Origin: Armatimonadota bacterium | GTDB lineage: Bacteria > Armatimonadota > Fimbriimonadia > Fimbriimonadales > Fimbriimonadaceae | Reading direction: 5' to 3' | Assembly: GCA_018268375.1 (NCBI GenBank) | Contig: JAFDWS010000003.1 | Coordinates: 142,271 to 206,270 of the forward strand | Length of the DNA: 64,000 nt | Program-made: the position numbers and the translations under genes | In this document: positions 53,463 through 61,123 of the stretch, one piece after another | Layout of the letters: the number at the start of each line of letters is the position of its first letter | How positions within the stretch are numbered: the first letter of the stretch is position 1 | The notes under the pieces: generated by a model | Seen by the model: the letters and a program-made list of their open reading frames with translations, nothing else | Databases searched by the model: none | What the model was told of the DNA's origin: nothing

Positions 53463-55171
53463 ACGCTGACCTTCTGTACGCGCTGAATGTGACTTCCTTC
53501 TGGATTGGGGTCGTGTTCTACGTCCGCTTCTGGCTCCTACCGATCGTCCGTTCCCGCTCGTTGGTGAGACAGAGGTTGTGGGGTGGCCTTGCTGGGGCAA
53601 TCCTCCTTATTATCTCCAGCACGCTTCCGCGGCCGACTGGCGTTGCCCCCGCACCGAAAGCGTGGGTGCCCCTCGCGCTTCCAGTGATGCCGTTTCCCGC
53701 CTGGTTCCTCGTAGCGACTGCCTTCGCGATTGTCCTTCTTTGTTCCCGGCTTAGCGCCGCATTGAACAGCGAGGAGCGAGCCCGTCACCTCAGGGCCCTT
53801 GTTGGATGGGCAGGTTTCGGTGTTGCAAATGTCGCATGGCTGATCGCGATGCATGAGCCCGTCACGCTCGTTCGGGGAGCGCTGCCGGTCACCCCGGCTC
53901 TTGGCATTGGCGTTATCACGCTGCTCGCGATGGTCACCCCCGTTATGCGCGAGCTCTCCCGAGCGGCAGAAAACCGTGGACTCGTAGACGGCGCAAGATT
54001 CGTCCTCCCCACACTCGCGTCCGCCATCTTCTGCCTCCCCCTCGTCTGGATGCTTCTCACCAGCTTCAAAGAGCAGCAGGACAACACCTCCACCACCGGC
54101 CTCGTCTGGGTGCCCATGGTCACCGAGACCCACCGCTTCACCGACCCCGAACGGCCTCTCGTCCAAGCCTCCTATAACGGACAGCACGTACTCGCCTCCG
54201 TCGTCGGAAAGAAGCCCAACGGCAACTTCGACCTTGAGGTCGAGCGGCCCTTCCCCCTTCGTGGCAACGCGTTCGAGGCCGACCCCGACTCCACCAAACC
54301 CACCGAGCGAGAAGGCATCGTCGTCACCGCCACCCTCGGACGCACACCCGTCCGCGCCGTCGTCACCCGAGAGATCGTCGGGGGTGCCCGCGAGCTCCAA
54401 GTCCTCGAACCCGCCAGCCTGAGAGACCGCAAGTTCCAGGCTGGCCCCGGCGAGTCAGAGCCCGTCCGCCGCCCCGGTCTCCATTGGCAGAACTATTCCG
54501 AGGCCCTGGAGTGGCTCCCTCCCGAGTCCCATGGCGGCCTCGTGTACCTCCAGAACACCCTCTGGATCGTCGTCCTCTCCGTCCTCGGCACCCTCCTCAG
54601 CTGCTCACTCGTCGCGTATGGCTTCTCCCGCGTCCGCTTCCCGGGCCGCCGCGCCCTCTTCGGCCTCATGGTCGCCACCATGATGCTGCCCACCGCTGTT
54701 ACCATGCTCCCCCGCTTCCTGATCTGGAAGGGCCTCGGCGCCGTGGACACCCTCGTACCCGTCTGGCTCCCCACCTTCACCGCCAGCGCGTTCTATGTCT
54801 TCCTTCTCCGGCAGTTCTTCAAGACCGTCCCCAAGGAACTGGAGGACGCCGCCAAGATCGATGGCTGTAGCCCACTGCGGACCTATTGGCAGGTCATGCT
54901 CCCCCAAGTCCGCCCCGCCCTCGCCGTCATCGGAATCTGGACCTTCATGGGCGCATGGAACGATTTCATGACCCCCCTCATCTATGTCTCCTCCGTGGAC
55001 AAGCTTCCCGTCAGCTATGCCGTCCAACTCTTCCATACCGATAAGGGCGGCGAGTTCGGGCTCGTCATGGCCTTCTCTGCCCTCGCAACCCTTCCCGTCG
55101 TCGTCGTCTTCCTCCTCGGCCAGCGCTATTTCACCGAGGGCATCCAACTCTCCGGCCTCGGCGGAAAGTGA
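53459..55171 (+). CDS. Sugar ABC transporter MalG-type permease with extended N-terminus
   Basis: Protein of 570 residues; ordinary MalG-type permeases have about 280. The first ~180 residues add roughly five extra transmembrane segments. A normal first permease helix follows (FVLPTLASAIFCLPLVWMLL). A soluble insert of about 120 residues (~225-345, Thr/Pro/Arg-rich, beta-like) comes before the five remaining core helices. The EAA loop is EDAAKIDGCSPLRTYWQVML. It pairs with the upstream fusion protein as the second permease. TTG at 53459 overlaps the previous stop; the long open frame starting at 52508 is a shadow of the upstream gene. Confidence 0.88.
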   Translation: MNADLLYALNVTSFWIGVVFYVRFWLLPIVRSRSLVRQRLWGGLAGAILLIISSTLPRPTGVAPAPKAWVPLALPVMPFPAWFLVATAFAIVLLCSRLSAALNSEERARHLRALVGWAGFGVANVAWLIAMHEPVTLVRGALPVTPALGIGVITLLAMVTPVMRELSRAAENRGLVDGARFVLPTLASAIFCLPLVWMLLTSFKEQQDNTSTTGLVWVPMVTETHRFTDPERPLVQASYNGQHVLASVVGKKPNGNFDLEVERPFPLRGNAFEADPDSTKPTEREGIVVTATLGRTPVRAVVTREIVGGARELQVLEPASLRDRKFQAGPGESEPVRRPGLHWQNYSEALEWLPPESHGGLVYLQNTLWIVVLSVLGTLLSCSLVAYGFSRVRFPGRRALFGLMVATMMLPTAVTMLPRFLIWKGLGAVDTLVPVWLPTFTASAFYVFLLRQFFKTVPKELEDAAKIDGCSPLRTYWQVMLPQVRPALAVIGIWTFMGAWNDFMTPLIYVSSVDKLPVSYAVQLFHTDKGGEFGLVMAFSALATLPVVVVFLLGQRYFTEGIQLSGLGGK

Positions 55172-55252
55172 AAGGCAAACATGTAGACATTTCGTGCACG
55201 CCCGTGTCAAGATGATGGTGCGGGCTTTGGCCTGCAAGGGAGAGAATTTCAA

Positions 55253-55819
55253 ATGGAACGGGGAGAGGGGCAGACCCCTCTGTCAAATCTGTCGTCACGA
55301 GAGCGCCAAGTGCTCCGGCTAGCGGCCAAGGGCATGACCGACGCCATGATTTGCCGGTGCCTTGGGCTAGCGCCCTGCACGATCGGCACCTATTGGTCAA
55401 GGATTCGTCAGAAGACCGGGATGCCGACGCGGGGCGCCCTAACTGCAGCCTATGGGCGCGAGAAGGGAGACCGTCAGCTCTTGCGTACGGTGGAAAGGGT
55501 CGCTGCCGAGTCGGTTCGCAAGGGCGCGGGCAGGCGACTCTTCCAGACCCTGCCGTTGGCTGCGCTGCTGTTCGACGAAGAAGGAGGGCTGCTGGCCAGC
55601 ACACACCGAGCCGAGCGCCTCCTCTCCTTCTGGGACGATCGAGACGGGCCCGATCAGCAACGTGACCTGTTCGACTCGGTGCTGGGCCGGGTCGTCGCGG
55701 GCAAGAGCCCTGTGAGCCTGGTTTTGCTCTGTCCGCTTAAGGAAGGCGGGAAGGAGCTCAGGCTCGTCGTCACTACCGTTGAGGACTCCCGAGCTGTCCT
55801 CGTGGTATCCCTCCCCTAA
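55253..55819 (+). CDS. LuxR-type HTH regulator with PAS-like C-terminus
   Basis: Protein of 188 residues. The GerE/LuxR helix-turn-helix is at the N-terminus (about 10-65, LSSRERQVLRLAAKGMTDAM, then APCTIGTYWSRIRQKTG), the reverse of the usual order. The C-terminal half (~85-188) resembles a PAS-like sensor (FQTLPLAALLFDEEGGLLAS, ending RAVLVVSLP). GGGAGAG precedes the ATG. It follows the sugar transporter on the same strand, so it may regulate that operon (inference). Confidence 0.8.
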   Translation: MERGEGQTPLSNLSSRERQVLRLAAKGMTDAMICRCLGLAPCTIGTYWSRIRQKTGMPTRGALTAAYGREKGDRQLLRTVERVAAESVRKGAGRRLFQTLPLAALLFDEEGGLLASTHRAERLLSFWDDRDGPDQQRDLFDSVLGRVVAGKSPVSLVLLCPLKEGGKELRLVVTTVEDSRAVLVVSLP

Positions 55820-55890
55820 CAACCCCTCCCTAGGATAAGGCGTGGGAGGATACAGGTACCCCTCCTCCCTAGCCTGTGCCCCAACCCGGC

Positions 55891-56307
55891 TTAACTGATC
55901 GTCCCTTCCGGGAACCACAAGCCCAGCTCGCGGGCTGCCGCCTCCGGGTCGCTGCTGCTGTGGGTCAGGTTGTCGTCGATCGTCAGAGCCAAATCGCCGC
56001 GCACCGTGCCCGGCAAAGCCTCGATCGGGTTCGTCGCACCCATCATCGCGCGGATCGCCTTCACCGCGTTCGTCCCGTTCACCGCCATCGCTACGATCGG
56101 CCCCGAGGTCAAATAGTCGCAGACGTCTTTGAAGAAGGGTCGCTCTCGGTGCTCGGCATAGTGCTCCTCGACTGTCGCACGCGAAGCGTTCATCAACTTC
56201 AAGCCGCTCACCTTCAGGCCTCGAGCCTCCACCCGACGAGTGATCTCGCCGATCAGGTTGCGGCTGACTCCGCCAGGTTTGATGAGCACAAGAGTGGTCT
56301 CGTTCAT
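55891..56307 (-). CDS. ndk: Nucleoside diphosphate kinase
   Basis: Protein of 138 residues, usual for the family. Starts MNETTLVLIKPGGVSRNLIG. The active-site block is GTVRGDLALTIDDNLTHSSSD with catalytic His116. The standard NxxHGSDS is slightly altered here to NLTHSSSD. It exchanges phosphate among nucleoside tri- and diphosphates. TATCCT ends 7 bases before the ATG at 56307, within an 11-bp inverted repeat shared with the divergent hydrolase. Confidence 0.94.
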   Translation of the reverse strand: MNETTLVLIKPGGVSRNLIGEITRRVEARGLKVSGLKLMNASRATVEEHYAEHRERPFFKDVCDYLTSGPIVAMAVNGTNAVKAIRAMMGATNPIEALPGTVRGDLALTIDDNLTHSSSDPEAAARELGLWFPEGTIS

Positions 56308-56314
56308 GCCGCCG

Positions 56315-56360
56315 AGGATACCGGGACAGGGAATCGGGGACGGGGGACGCCCGGTATCCT
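56315..56360. promoter_or_regulatory. Divergent ndk/hydrolase promoter with 11-bp inverted repeat
   Basis: Perfect arms AGGATACCGGG (56315-56325) and CCCGGTATCCT (56350-56360), 24 bases apart. Each arm contains TATCCT reading outward: 7 bases before the ndk ATG on the minus strand and 10 bases before the hydrolase GTG on the plus strand. The symmetry may simply be two mirrored -10 regions (CCCGGTATCCT) or an operator overlapping both. Confidence 0.6.
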
Positions 56361-56370
56361 TCCCGCCCAA

Positions 56371-57042
56371 GTGAGCACCACCGAGCCCACCTGGACAGCG
56401 GCGACGGCTAAAGGCGACGTCCCCGTCTTCGCCGACAGCGAGACCAAGCCCACCGTCGTTGTCCTCGCCCCCGGGGCCGGGAGCCACGCCAACCATCCCA
56501 CCCTCCTCTGGTTGAGCTCACAGATCAGGGAGGCTACAGGTGCCTCCGTCGTCCGCTTCGACTTCCTCTACCGCGTCCAAGGCAAGGGAATGCCCGACCG
56601 CATGCCGACCCTCGTGGACACCTACCGCAGCGTCGTCGCCAGCGTCCGCGAGCGTCTCAAGCCCCAACGCCTCGTCATCGGTGGGCACAGCATGGGCGGA
56701 CGCGTCGCTTCGATGGTGGAGTCAGAGGGCCAAACCGCCGATGGCCTCGTGCTCTTCGGCTACCCCCTCCATCCTCCCGGCCAACCCGAGAAGCTCCGCG
56801 ACGCCCACCTGCCGCAGATCACCACTCCGACCTTGCAGATCAACGGCACCAACGACGACTTCTGCACCCCTGCCTTGATGCAGGAAGTCCTCACGCGGCT
56901 CGACCCTGGTGTCTGGCGCATGGTCTGGATCGAAGGCGCCGACCACAGCTATCACGTCAAGCGCGCATCGGGTCGCACGAAAAAGGACGTGGAGGCCGAC
57001 ATCGCTGCCGCCCTCCACGCGTTCCTCGGTCAAGTGGGTTAG
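56371..57042 (+). CDS. KANL3/Tex30-like alpha/beta hydrolase
   Basis: Protein of 223 residues with an alpha/beta-hydrolase fold. It has VVVLAPGAGSHANHP (oxyanion region), a nucleophile elbow RLVIGGHSMGGRVASM, INGTNDDFCTP with the acid, and EGADHSYH with the catalytic His. It matches the Tex30/KANL3-like or dienelactone-hydrolase group; the substrate is unknown. GTG at 56371 is supported by TATCCT ten bases upstream. The in-frame stretch from 55876 is antisense to ndk. Convergent, overlapping the next gene's stop by 4 bases. Confidence 0.87.
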   Translation: MSTTEPTWTAATAKGDVPVFADSETKPTVVVLAPGAGSHANHPTLLWLSSQIREATGASVVRFDFLYRVQGKGMPDRMPTLVDTYRSVVASVRERLKPQRLVIGGHSMGGRVASMVESEGQTADGLVLFGYPLHPPGQPEKLRDAHLPQITTPTLQINGTNDDFCTPALMQEVLTRLDPGVWRMVWIEGADHSYHVKRASGRTKKDVEADIAAALHAFLGQVG

Positions 57043-58391
57043 GGTCGCTGGGTGTTGCCCGTGTTCGCCTTGTCGTCCGGGATGACGAGTTGGCCGCGTG
57101 ACGCCGGCATGCCGTAGAGCTCAGGCTGTAGGTAGGTTCCGCGCAGACCCTTCGGCTTCATCGGCTCGGCTTGGCTGCCCATCTTCTGCATCCAGCGGTC
57201 GTTCCGGATCGCGTCGACCCGCCACGCCACCTTGACATGGCCCTTGCTGGTGCGCACTTGGAAGCGGCCGTTCTGCACGTCCTTGGTGACCTTGGCCATC
57301 ACGAAGTCCGAACTGGCATCGTAGACGGTCAGCTGGATGAGCGGATCGCGGTTGACGCTCTCGTAGTAGTCAGGCAGCGTCACCCAGGCGAAGCCGTCGG
57401 CACCGGTCACCACCGAGCCCTCGTAGAGGTTCCTCGGCTCTGGTCCTTCCGCCGAGTAGTGCATCAGGTAGCGGTTCTCGGGGTCGAGCGGGTGGTCGAT
57501 GACGAAGCTCTTGGTGCCGGTTGCGCCTGTGCGGCCGTCGCTGAAGACGCCGTAGCCGGTTGGGCTTGTGCACCGGCCATAGACGCCGACATTGACGTTG
57601 CTGCCGTTGTTCGGGCAGAAGCCGAAGACGCCGGTGCCGTTCACGGTGCTGTCCGACTCGCCCCAGACGCCATAGGTGGAACCCGTCGTGTTGATGACAA
57701 AGGCCTTGACGCCGATGCCGGGTCCGAGGTGGACGAACCTCCCGCAGACGCCCGTGTTCGTTGCATCGCTGTTCGTACAGCGGATCGATTCCTGAGTCCC
57801 GCTCGAAAATTGGCCGACGTCAATGCCGCGCGCCGTGTTGGAAGCCGCGACCGCGAGGGCGTTCGACCCCGCCAAAGCCGAGTCAAAGAAGCCGCCGGCG
57901 GCGCCAGCGACCGCTCCCGTCGCGTGCCCCCAGATGGCGGTGTGGCCGCTGCCAAAGACTCCCAAGCCACCTTGTTCACCGCTGCCGTGCCCGAGGACCC
58001 CACTGAAACCGCTCGCTTCGACGCCGGCCCCGCTGGCTGAGCGCGACTCGGCGATGATTCCCCTGGTGCCGCCGGTCATCGAGGTCGCAGTCGCCCGGAG
58101 GGCAATGCCGCTGGGGCTGGCTGCCGAGAACGAGCCGCCAAAGGTGTTACCGGTCGGCGAGATGTTGTTGCCGACCACTGGGATCGTGGCGGTGCTGCCT
58201 TGCTGGACAAAGACCTGGCCCGCGCGGAAGGTGCCGGTGATCGTCGCATGCCCGATCTGGGCCGTTCCCGGGGTCGTGTTCTGCAGGAAAACGTTGCCGA
58301 TGACAGACTGGACGCCCTGGTCTTGGGCGACAGCAACGCCAGCGAGAACCAAGAGGCTCGTGCCAGCAAATATGAGAGTGCGCGTTCGCAT
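57039..58391 (-). CDS. Secreted repetitive surface protein, paralogue of 4132-5445
   Basis: Protein of 450 residues with signal peptide MRTRTLIFAGTSLLVLAGVA. The mature part repeats GVWGESDSTVNGTGVFG, GVYGRCTSPTGYGVF and similar Gly/Thr/Ser units, as expected of a beta-helix stalk. The C-terminal domain (GATGTKSFVIDHPLDP ... LPDYYESVNRD ... AIRNDRWMQ) is clearly shared with the protein at 4132-5445. I chose the ATG at 58391 because TACAAT (58399-58404) ends 7 bases upstream; another in-frame ATG at 58400 lies inside that hexamer. A surface or envelope role is inferred. Confidence 0.78.
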   Translation of the reverse strand: MRTRTLIFAGTSLLVLAGVAVAQDQGVQSVIGNVFLQNTTPGTAQIGHATITGTFRAGQVFVQQGSTATIPVVGNNISPTGNTFGGSFSAASPSGIALRATATSMTGGTRGIIAESRSASGAGVEASGFSGVLGHGSGEQGGLGVFGSGHTAIWGHATGAVAGAAGGFFDSALAGSNALAVAASNTARGIDVGQFSSGTQESIRCTNSDATNTGVCGRFVHLGPGIGVKAFVINTTGSTYGVWGESDSTVNGTGVFGFCPNNGSNVNVGVYGRCTSPTGYGVFSDGRTGATGTKSFVIDHPLDPENRYLMHYSAEGPEPRNLYEGSVVTGADGFAWVTLPDYYESVNRDPLIQLTVYDASSDFVMAKVTKDVQNGRFQVRTSKGHVKVAWRVDAIRNDRWMQKMGSQAEPMKPKGLRGTYLQPELYGMPASRGQLVIPDDKANTGNTQRP

Positions 58392-58398
58392 GGACGGC

Positions 58399-58404
58399 AT
58401 TGTA
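58399..58404 (-). promoter_or_regulatory. -10 element (TACAAT) deciding the surface-protein start
   Basis: TACAAT on the minus strand, 7 bases before the ATG at 58391. It overlaps the alternative upstream ATG at 58400, which is therefore unlikely to be in the mRNA. Confidence 0.5.
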
Positions 58405-58493
58405 AGGGAGGAACGTCGTGGCGCGGACCTGACTTTGGATAGGGGACGGGAATGGGGGACGGGCGTGAGTCCTTGAATTCCGGCATTCACGAT

Positions 58494-59579
58494 TCACGCG
58501 ATGTTTTTGGACGAGCGGTCCGCCAGGGAATAGATCCGCGAGCCGTCCTCTGTCTTGCGGATGGCGGTAACGAGGCCCTTGGTGCGGAGGCGGGCGAGGG
58601 CGTTCCTCACCGAGTTCGGGTGGTGGTTGGTGGCGGCGGCCATCTCGTTGGCAGTCGCAGGGTTGCGCTCGATGATGGTCAAGAGCATCCGTTCGAGATA
58701 ACCGATGGTGATCGGTTCGACCTCGGCTTCGATGTCGGGCTCGGAGGCCATTTGGAAATCGAGGGGGCCAGTGCTGACGAGGCTTATGGTCCGGTTGGCA
58801 AAGGTTCCACGGCCCTTGAGAAAGAGGGTGACGAAGCGGGGAGCGGGGTGGTCGTCCTTGGCGGTTGGGGACAGCCGCAGCCCCCTTGAGTCGTTGCGGC
58901 TCGTCATCACGACCTCCATGCTGGCGGTGGCGCGGAGCTGTGCGCTTTCGGCAACGGTGGGCCGGGGGTGGAGGTGGGTGGGGCGGCGGACGTGGTGGAG
59001 GACGAGGGCGGTGACCTGGCGCGCTGAGCAAAGGCGTTTCAAATGCTTCAAGGTCTTTCGCGCGGCCCAACCATCGGCGAGCGAGCGGCCGGAGGTGGCG
59101 GCATGGAGGGGATCAACGACGACAAGCCCGGCATCGGTCTTGGTGATCCAATCTTCCAGGATGTCGAGGCCCTCTTCATTGTCCACGGCAATCGGTTCGT
59201 AGCAGGTGTAGAGCGGGGTCGAGGGTTGGGCGAGGGGGCTTTGACGGAGGAAGAGGCGGCGCTCGTCGGGGCCTTCCTCGAGGCTCAGCCAGATGACGGG
59301 GCACTGTTCGGTGGGAGCGCCAGCGAAGGATGTGCCGGTGGCTACGGCGAGGGCGAGGGCGGTGGCGAGGCAGGTCTTGCCGACCTTGGGTTCTCCGGCG
59401 AGGATGCAGAGATAGCCCTTGGGGATCAGGCCCTTGACGAGCCAATCGATCTCGCGCGGTTCGTGCTCGTAGATGGGGTGGAGGATGTGGTCGAGGAGGG
59501 CGTAGCGCTGCTCGCGCATGGTCGCGCGTGTGAGGGGGTCGGTCTCTGCCTCGATTTCGCGGAGGGTCGGGTAGTCCAC
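58494..59579 (-). CDS. RepA-like AAA ATPase with winged-helix C-terminus
   Basis: Protein of 361 residues. A RecA-type (AAA_25/RepA helicase-like) core has Walker A GEPKVGKT at 62-69, Walker B GLVVVDPLHA near 150, and VTALVLHHVRRP as the sensor strand. A C-terminal winged helix (about 300-350) reads NEMAAATNHHPNSVRNALAR. This architecture is common in plasmid, prophage and integrated-element primase/replication genes. The winged helix suggests sequence-specific DNA binding. Start GTG at 59579. It may mark one edge of an inserted element (inference). Confidence 0.82.
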   Translation of the reverse strand: MDYPTLREIEAETDPLTRATMREQRYALLDHILHPIYEHEPREIDWLVKGLIPKGYLCILAGEPKVGKTCLATALALAVATGTSFAGAPTEQCPVIWLSLEEGPDERRLFLRQSPLAQPSTPLYTCYEPIAVDNEEGLDILEDWITKTDAGLVVVDPLHAATSGRSLADGWAARKTLKHLKRLCSARQVTALVLHHVRRPTHLHPRPTVAESAQLRATASMEVVMTSRNDSRGLRLSPTAKDDHPAPRFVTLFLKGRGTFANRTISLVSTGPLDFQMASEPDIEAEVEPITIGYLERMLLTIIERNPATANEMAAATNHHPNSVRNALARLRTKGLVTAIRKTEDGSRIYSLADRSSKNIA

Positions 59580-59658
59580 GACTTAGTGGTGGCGAGAGGG
59601 GGTGATGGTCAACTGGGGAGGGGAGTGCGGAGTTCGCAGTTTTGGACCGGTCTGAAGG

Positions 59659-59664
59659 CATAAT
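59659..59664 (+). promoter_or_regulatory. -10 element (CATAAT) for the winged-helix gene
   Basis: CATAAT ends 7 bases before the ATG at 59672. This favours that start over an in-frame TTG at 59642. Confidence 0.45.
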
Positions 59665-59671
59665 TCCTTCT

Positions 59672-59962
59672 ATGGGTGATCCCGGATTCAACGTAGAGGC
59701 TTACGAGATGGCGCAGGAGGCGGTGACGCTGATGAAGTCGGCGATCATCCGGGTTCTGTTAGAGCATCCTGATGGTCTGCGGAACAGTGAAATCGGTCGA
59801 CTGCTTGGGGTGAATGCGGATTTCATCGAGGGGAACGACGGTTGGTTCCAGTACACGGTGCTCAAGATCATGGAACTGGATCGGACGGTCGAGCAGAAGA
59901 AGCCTCGTGGGCCGTGGACGCTGCGATCTGGGGGGAAAGAGTCGAAGGCGACGTTGGGGTAG
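59672..59962 (+). CDS. Small winged-helix protein
   Basis: Protein of 96 residues. Most of it forms one winged helix: an N-terminal helix (YEMAQEAVTLMKSAIIRVLL), then DGLRNSEIGRLLGVNADFI as helix-turn-helix, and a wing ending KKPRGPWTLRSGG. Small proteins of this type often accompany restriction or defence genes. It lies 111 bases upstream of the DUF262 gene on the same strand and may control that operon (inference). Confidence 0.65.
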   Translation: MGDPGFNVEAYEMAQEAVTLMKSAIIRVLLEHPDGLRNSEIGRLLGVNADFIEGNDGWFQYTVLKIMELDRTVEQKKPRGPWTLRSGGKESKATLG

Positions 59963-60052
59963 ACGCTTCTTACGCGCCTGTAGACCTCGACCGGGATACG
60001 ATGAACGGCGGTGCTCCAAAGTAACTTCCGTTCGGCCACGCCCCCAAATATG

Positions 60053-60058
60053 TATAGT
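60053..60058 (+). promoter_or_regulatory. -10 element (TATAGT) for the DUF262/RelA-like operon
   Basis: TATAGT ends 15 bases before the ATG at 60074. An alternative ATG at 60050 lies upstream of the expected transcript start. Confidence 0.4.
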
Positions 60059-60073
60059 AAGCTTGGTACCAAC

Positions 60074-61123
60074 ATGAGGAAACGAAGGCAGAACTTCGAA
60101 AGGGTAGCATGGTTCAATGACCTCTATACGCGGGGCCTCCTCGACTTGGATCCGCCATATCAGCGGCGTAGTGTCTGGAATCAGCAGTATAAGGACGACT
60201 TCATCGACACAATTCTCTTAGACTACCCGGCGCCCTCTATCTTCCTCTACGAGGAAGTCGACGATGACACGGGGAAGACGAAGTACGCAGTTGTCGACGG
60301 AAAACAGCGACTTACTACCGTTTTCGAGTTCATTGCCAACCAGTTCCCAATCAGCGAAAAGAGCCTTATTGAGTCTCTTCGAGGCAAATTCTTTCAACAA
60401 CTGGATGCCAAGAACAAGCCAAAAGTATGGCTCTATGACTTCTGCGTCGAGTATCTACCTACCAATGACGCCTCGATCATCGGCGCAATCTTCGATCGTA
60501 TTAACCGTAATGTAGCGAAATTGACCTCCCAGGAACTGCGTCACGCACGCTTCGACGGCCTCTTCATCGAGAGATGCGAAAAGCTCGCAGAGTGGACTCT
60601 CGAACAGCTACAGGGAATTCCCAGGTTCACACCGGCAGCACTGAGACAGATGAAAGATGTCGAATTTGTCGCCAACCTCCTACTGTTGATCGAGCTGGGC
60701 CCAAGAGGTTGGTCGAGGTATGAGCTAGACACTGCGTTCACCGAGCGTGACGTGGATTGGTCGGTGGAGGAGGAGGTGGTCGCTTCATACTCGCGGGCGA
60801 TCTCAACAATCAAGTCGCTCTTCACGAAGACGCAGGGCAAACTATTGAGGGACAGCCGACTCAAGAACCAGGCTGATTTTTACTCTCTCGTAGGAGCTGT
60901 CAACCAAAATATTTCCTTCTGTACTATGAAACCGAATACAGTCGTAAAACGCCTAGCTTCTTTTATCAATGTTGTCGATAACCAAGAAAAGCGAACTGAT
61001 GACCCACAAGCATCATTGTACTACGACATGGCCAGATCGGCAAGCAACGACAGCGGCCCAAGAAAGGAACGGGTAATGATTCTATCAGAGGTCATAGTCG
61101 GTTCTTGGATACCAAACGAATGA
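60074..61123 (+). CDS. DUF262 (ParB/GmrS-like) protein
   Basis: Protein of 349 residues. A DUF262 domain covers about 8-200, with LDPPYQRRSVWNQQYKDDFI, the DGKQR motif at 75-79 (family DGQQR, ParB/Srx-like nucleotide site) and a later FDRINRNVAKLTSQELRHAR. The C-terminal half is helical and lacks a recognisable HNH (DUF1524) nuclease, unlike GmrSD. DUF262 proteins occur in type IV restriction (GmrSD), phosphorothioate sensing (SspE) and other anti-phage systems. Coupled by ATGA to a RelA/SpoT-fold gene. A+T-richer codons than the neighbours suggest transfer. An in-frame ATG at 60050 and a GTG at 60011 exist upstream. Confidence 0.85.
   Translation: MRKRRQNFERVAWFNDLYTRGLLDLDPPYQRRSVWNQQYKDDFIDTILLDYPAPSIFLYEEVDDDTGKTKYAVVDGKQRLTTVFEFIANQFPISEKSLIESLRGKFFQQLDAKNKPKVWLYDFCVEYLPTNDASIIGAIFDRINRNVAKLTSQELRHARFDGLFIERCEKLAEWTLEQLQGIPRFTPAALRQMKDVEFVANLLLLIELGPRGWSRYELDTAFTERDVDWSVEEEVVASYSRAISTIKSLFTKTQGKLLRDSRLKNQADFYSLVGAVNQNISFCTMKPNTVVKRLASFINVVDNQEKRTDDPQASLYYDMARSASNDSGPRKERVMILSEVIVGSWIPNE

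Noticed and set aside
55876..56370. N-terminal extension of the alpha/beta hydrolase
   Set aside because: It is antisense to ndk and Arg/Gln-rich. The hydrolase fold begins after the GTG at 56371, which has its own -10 box.
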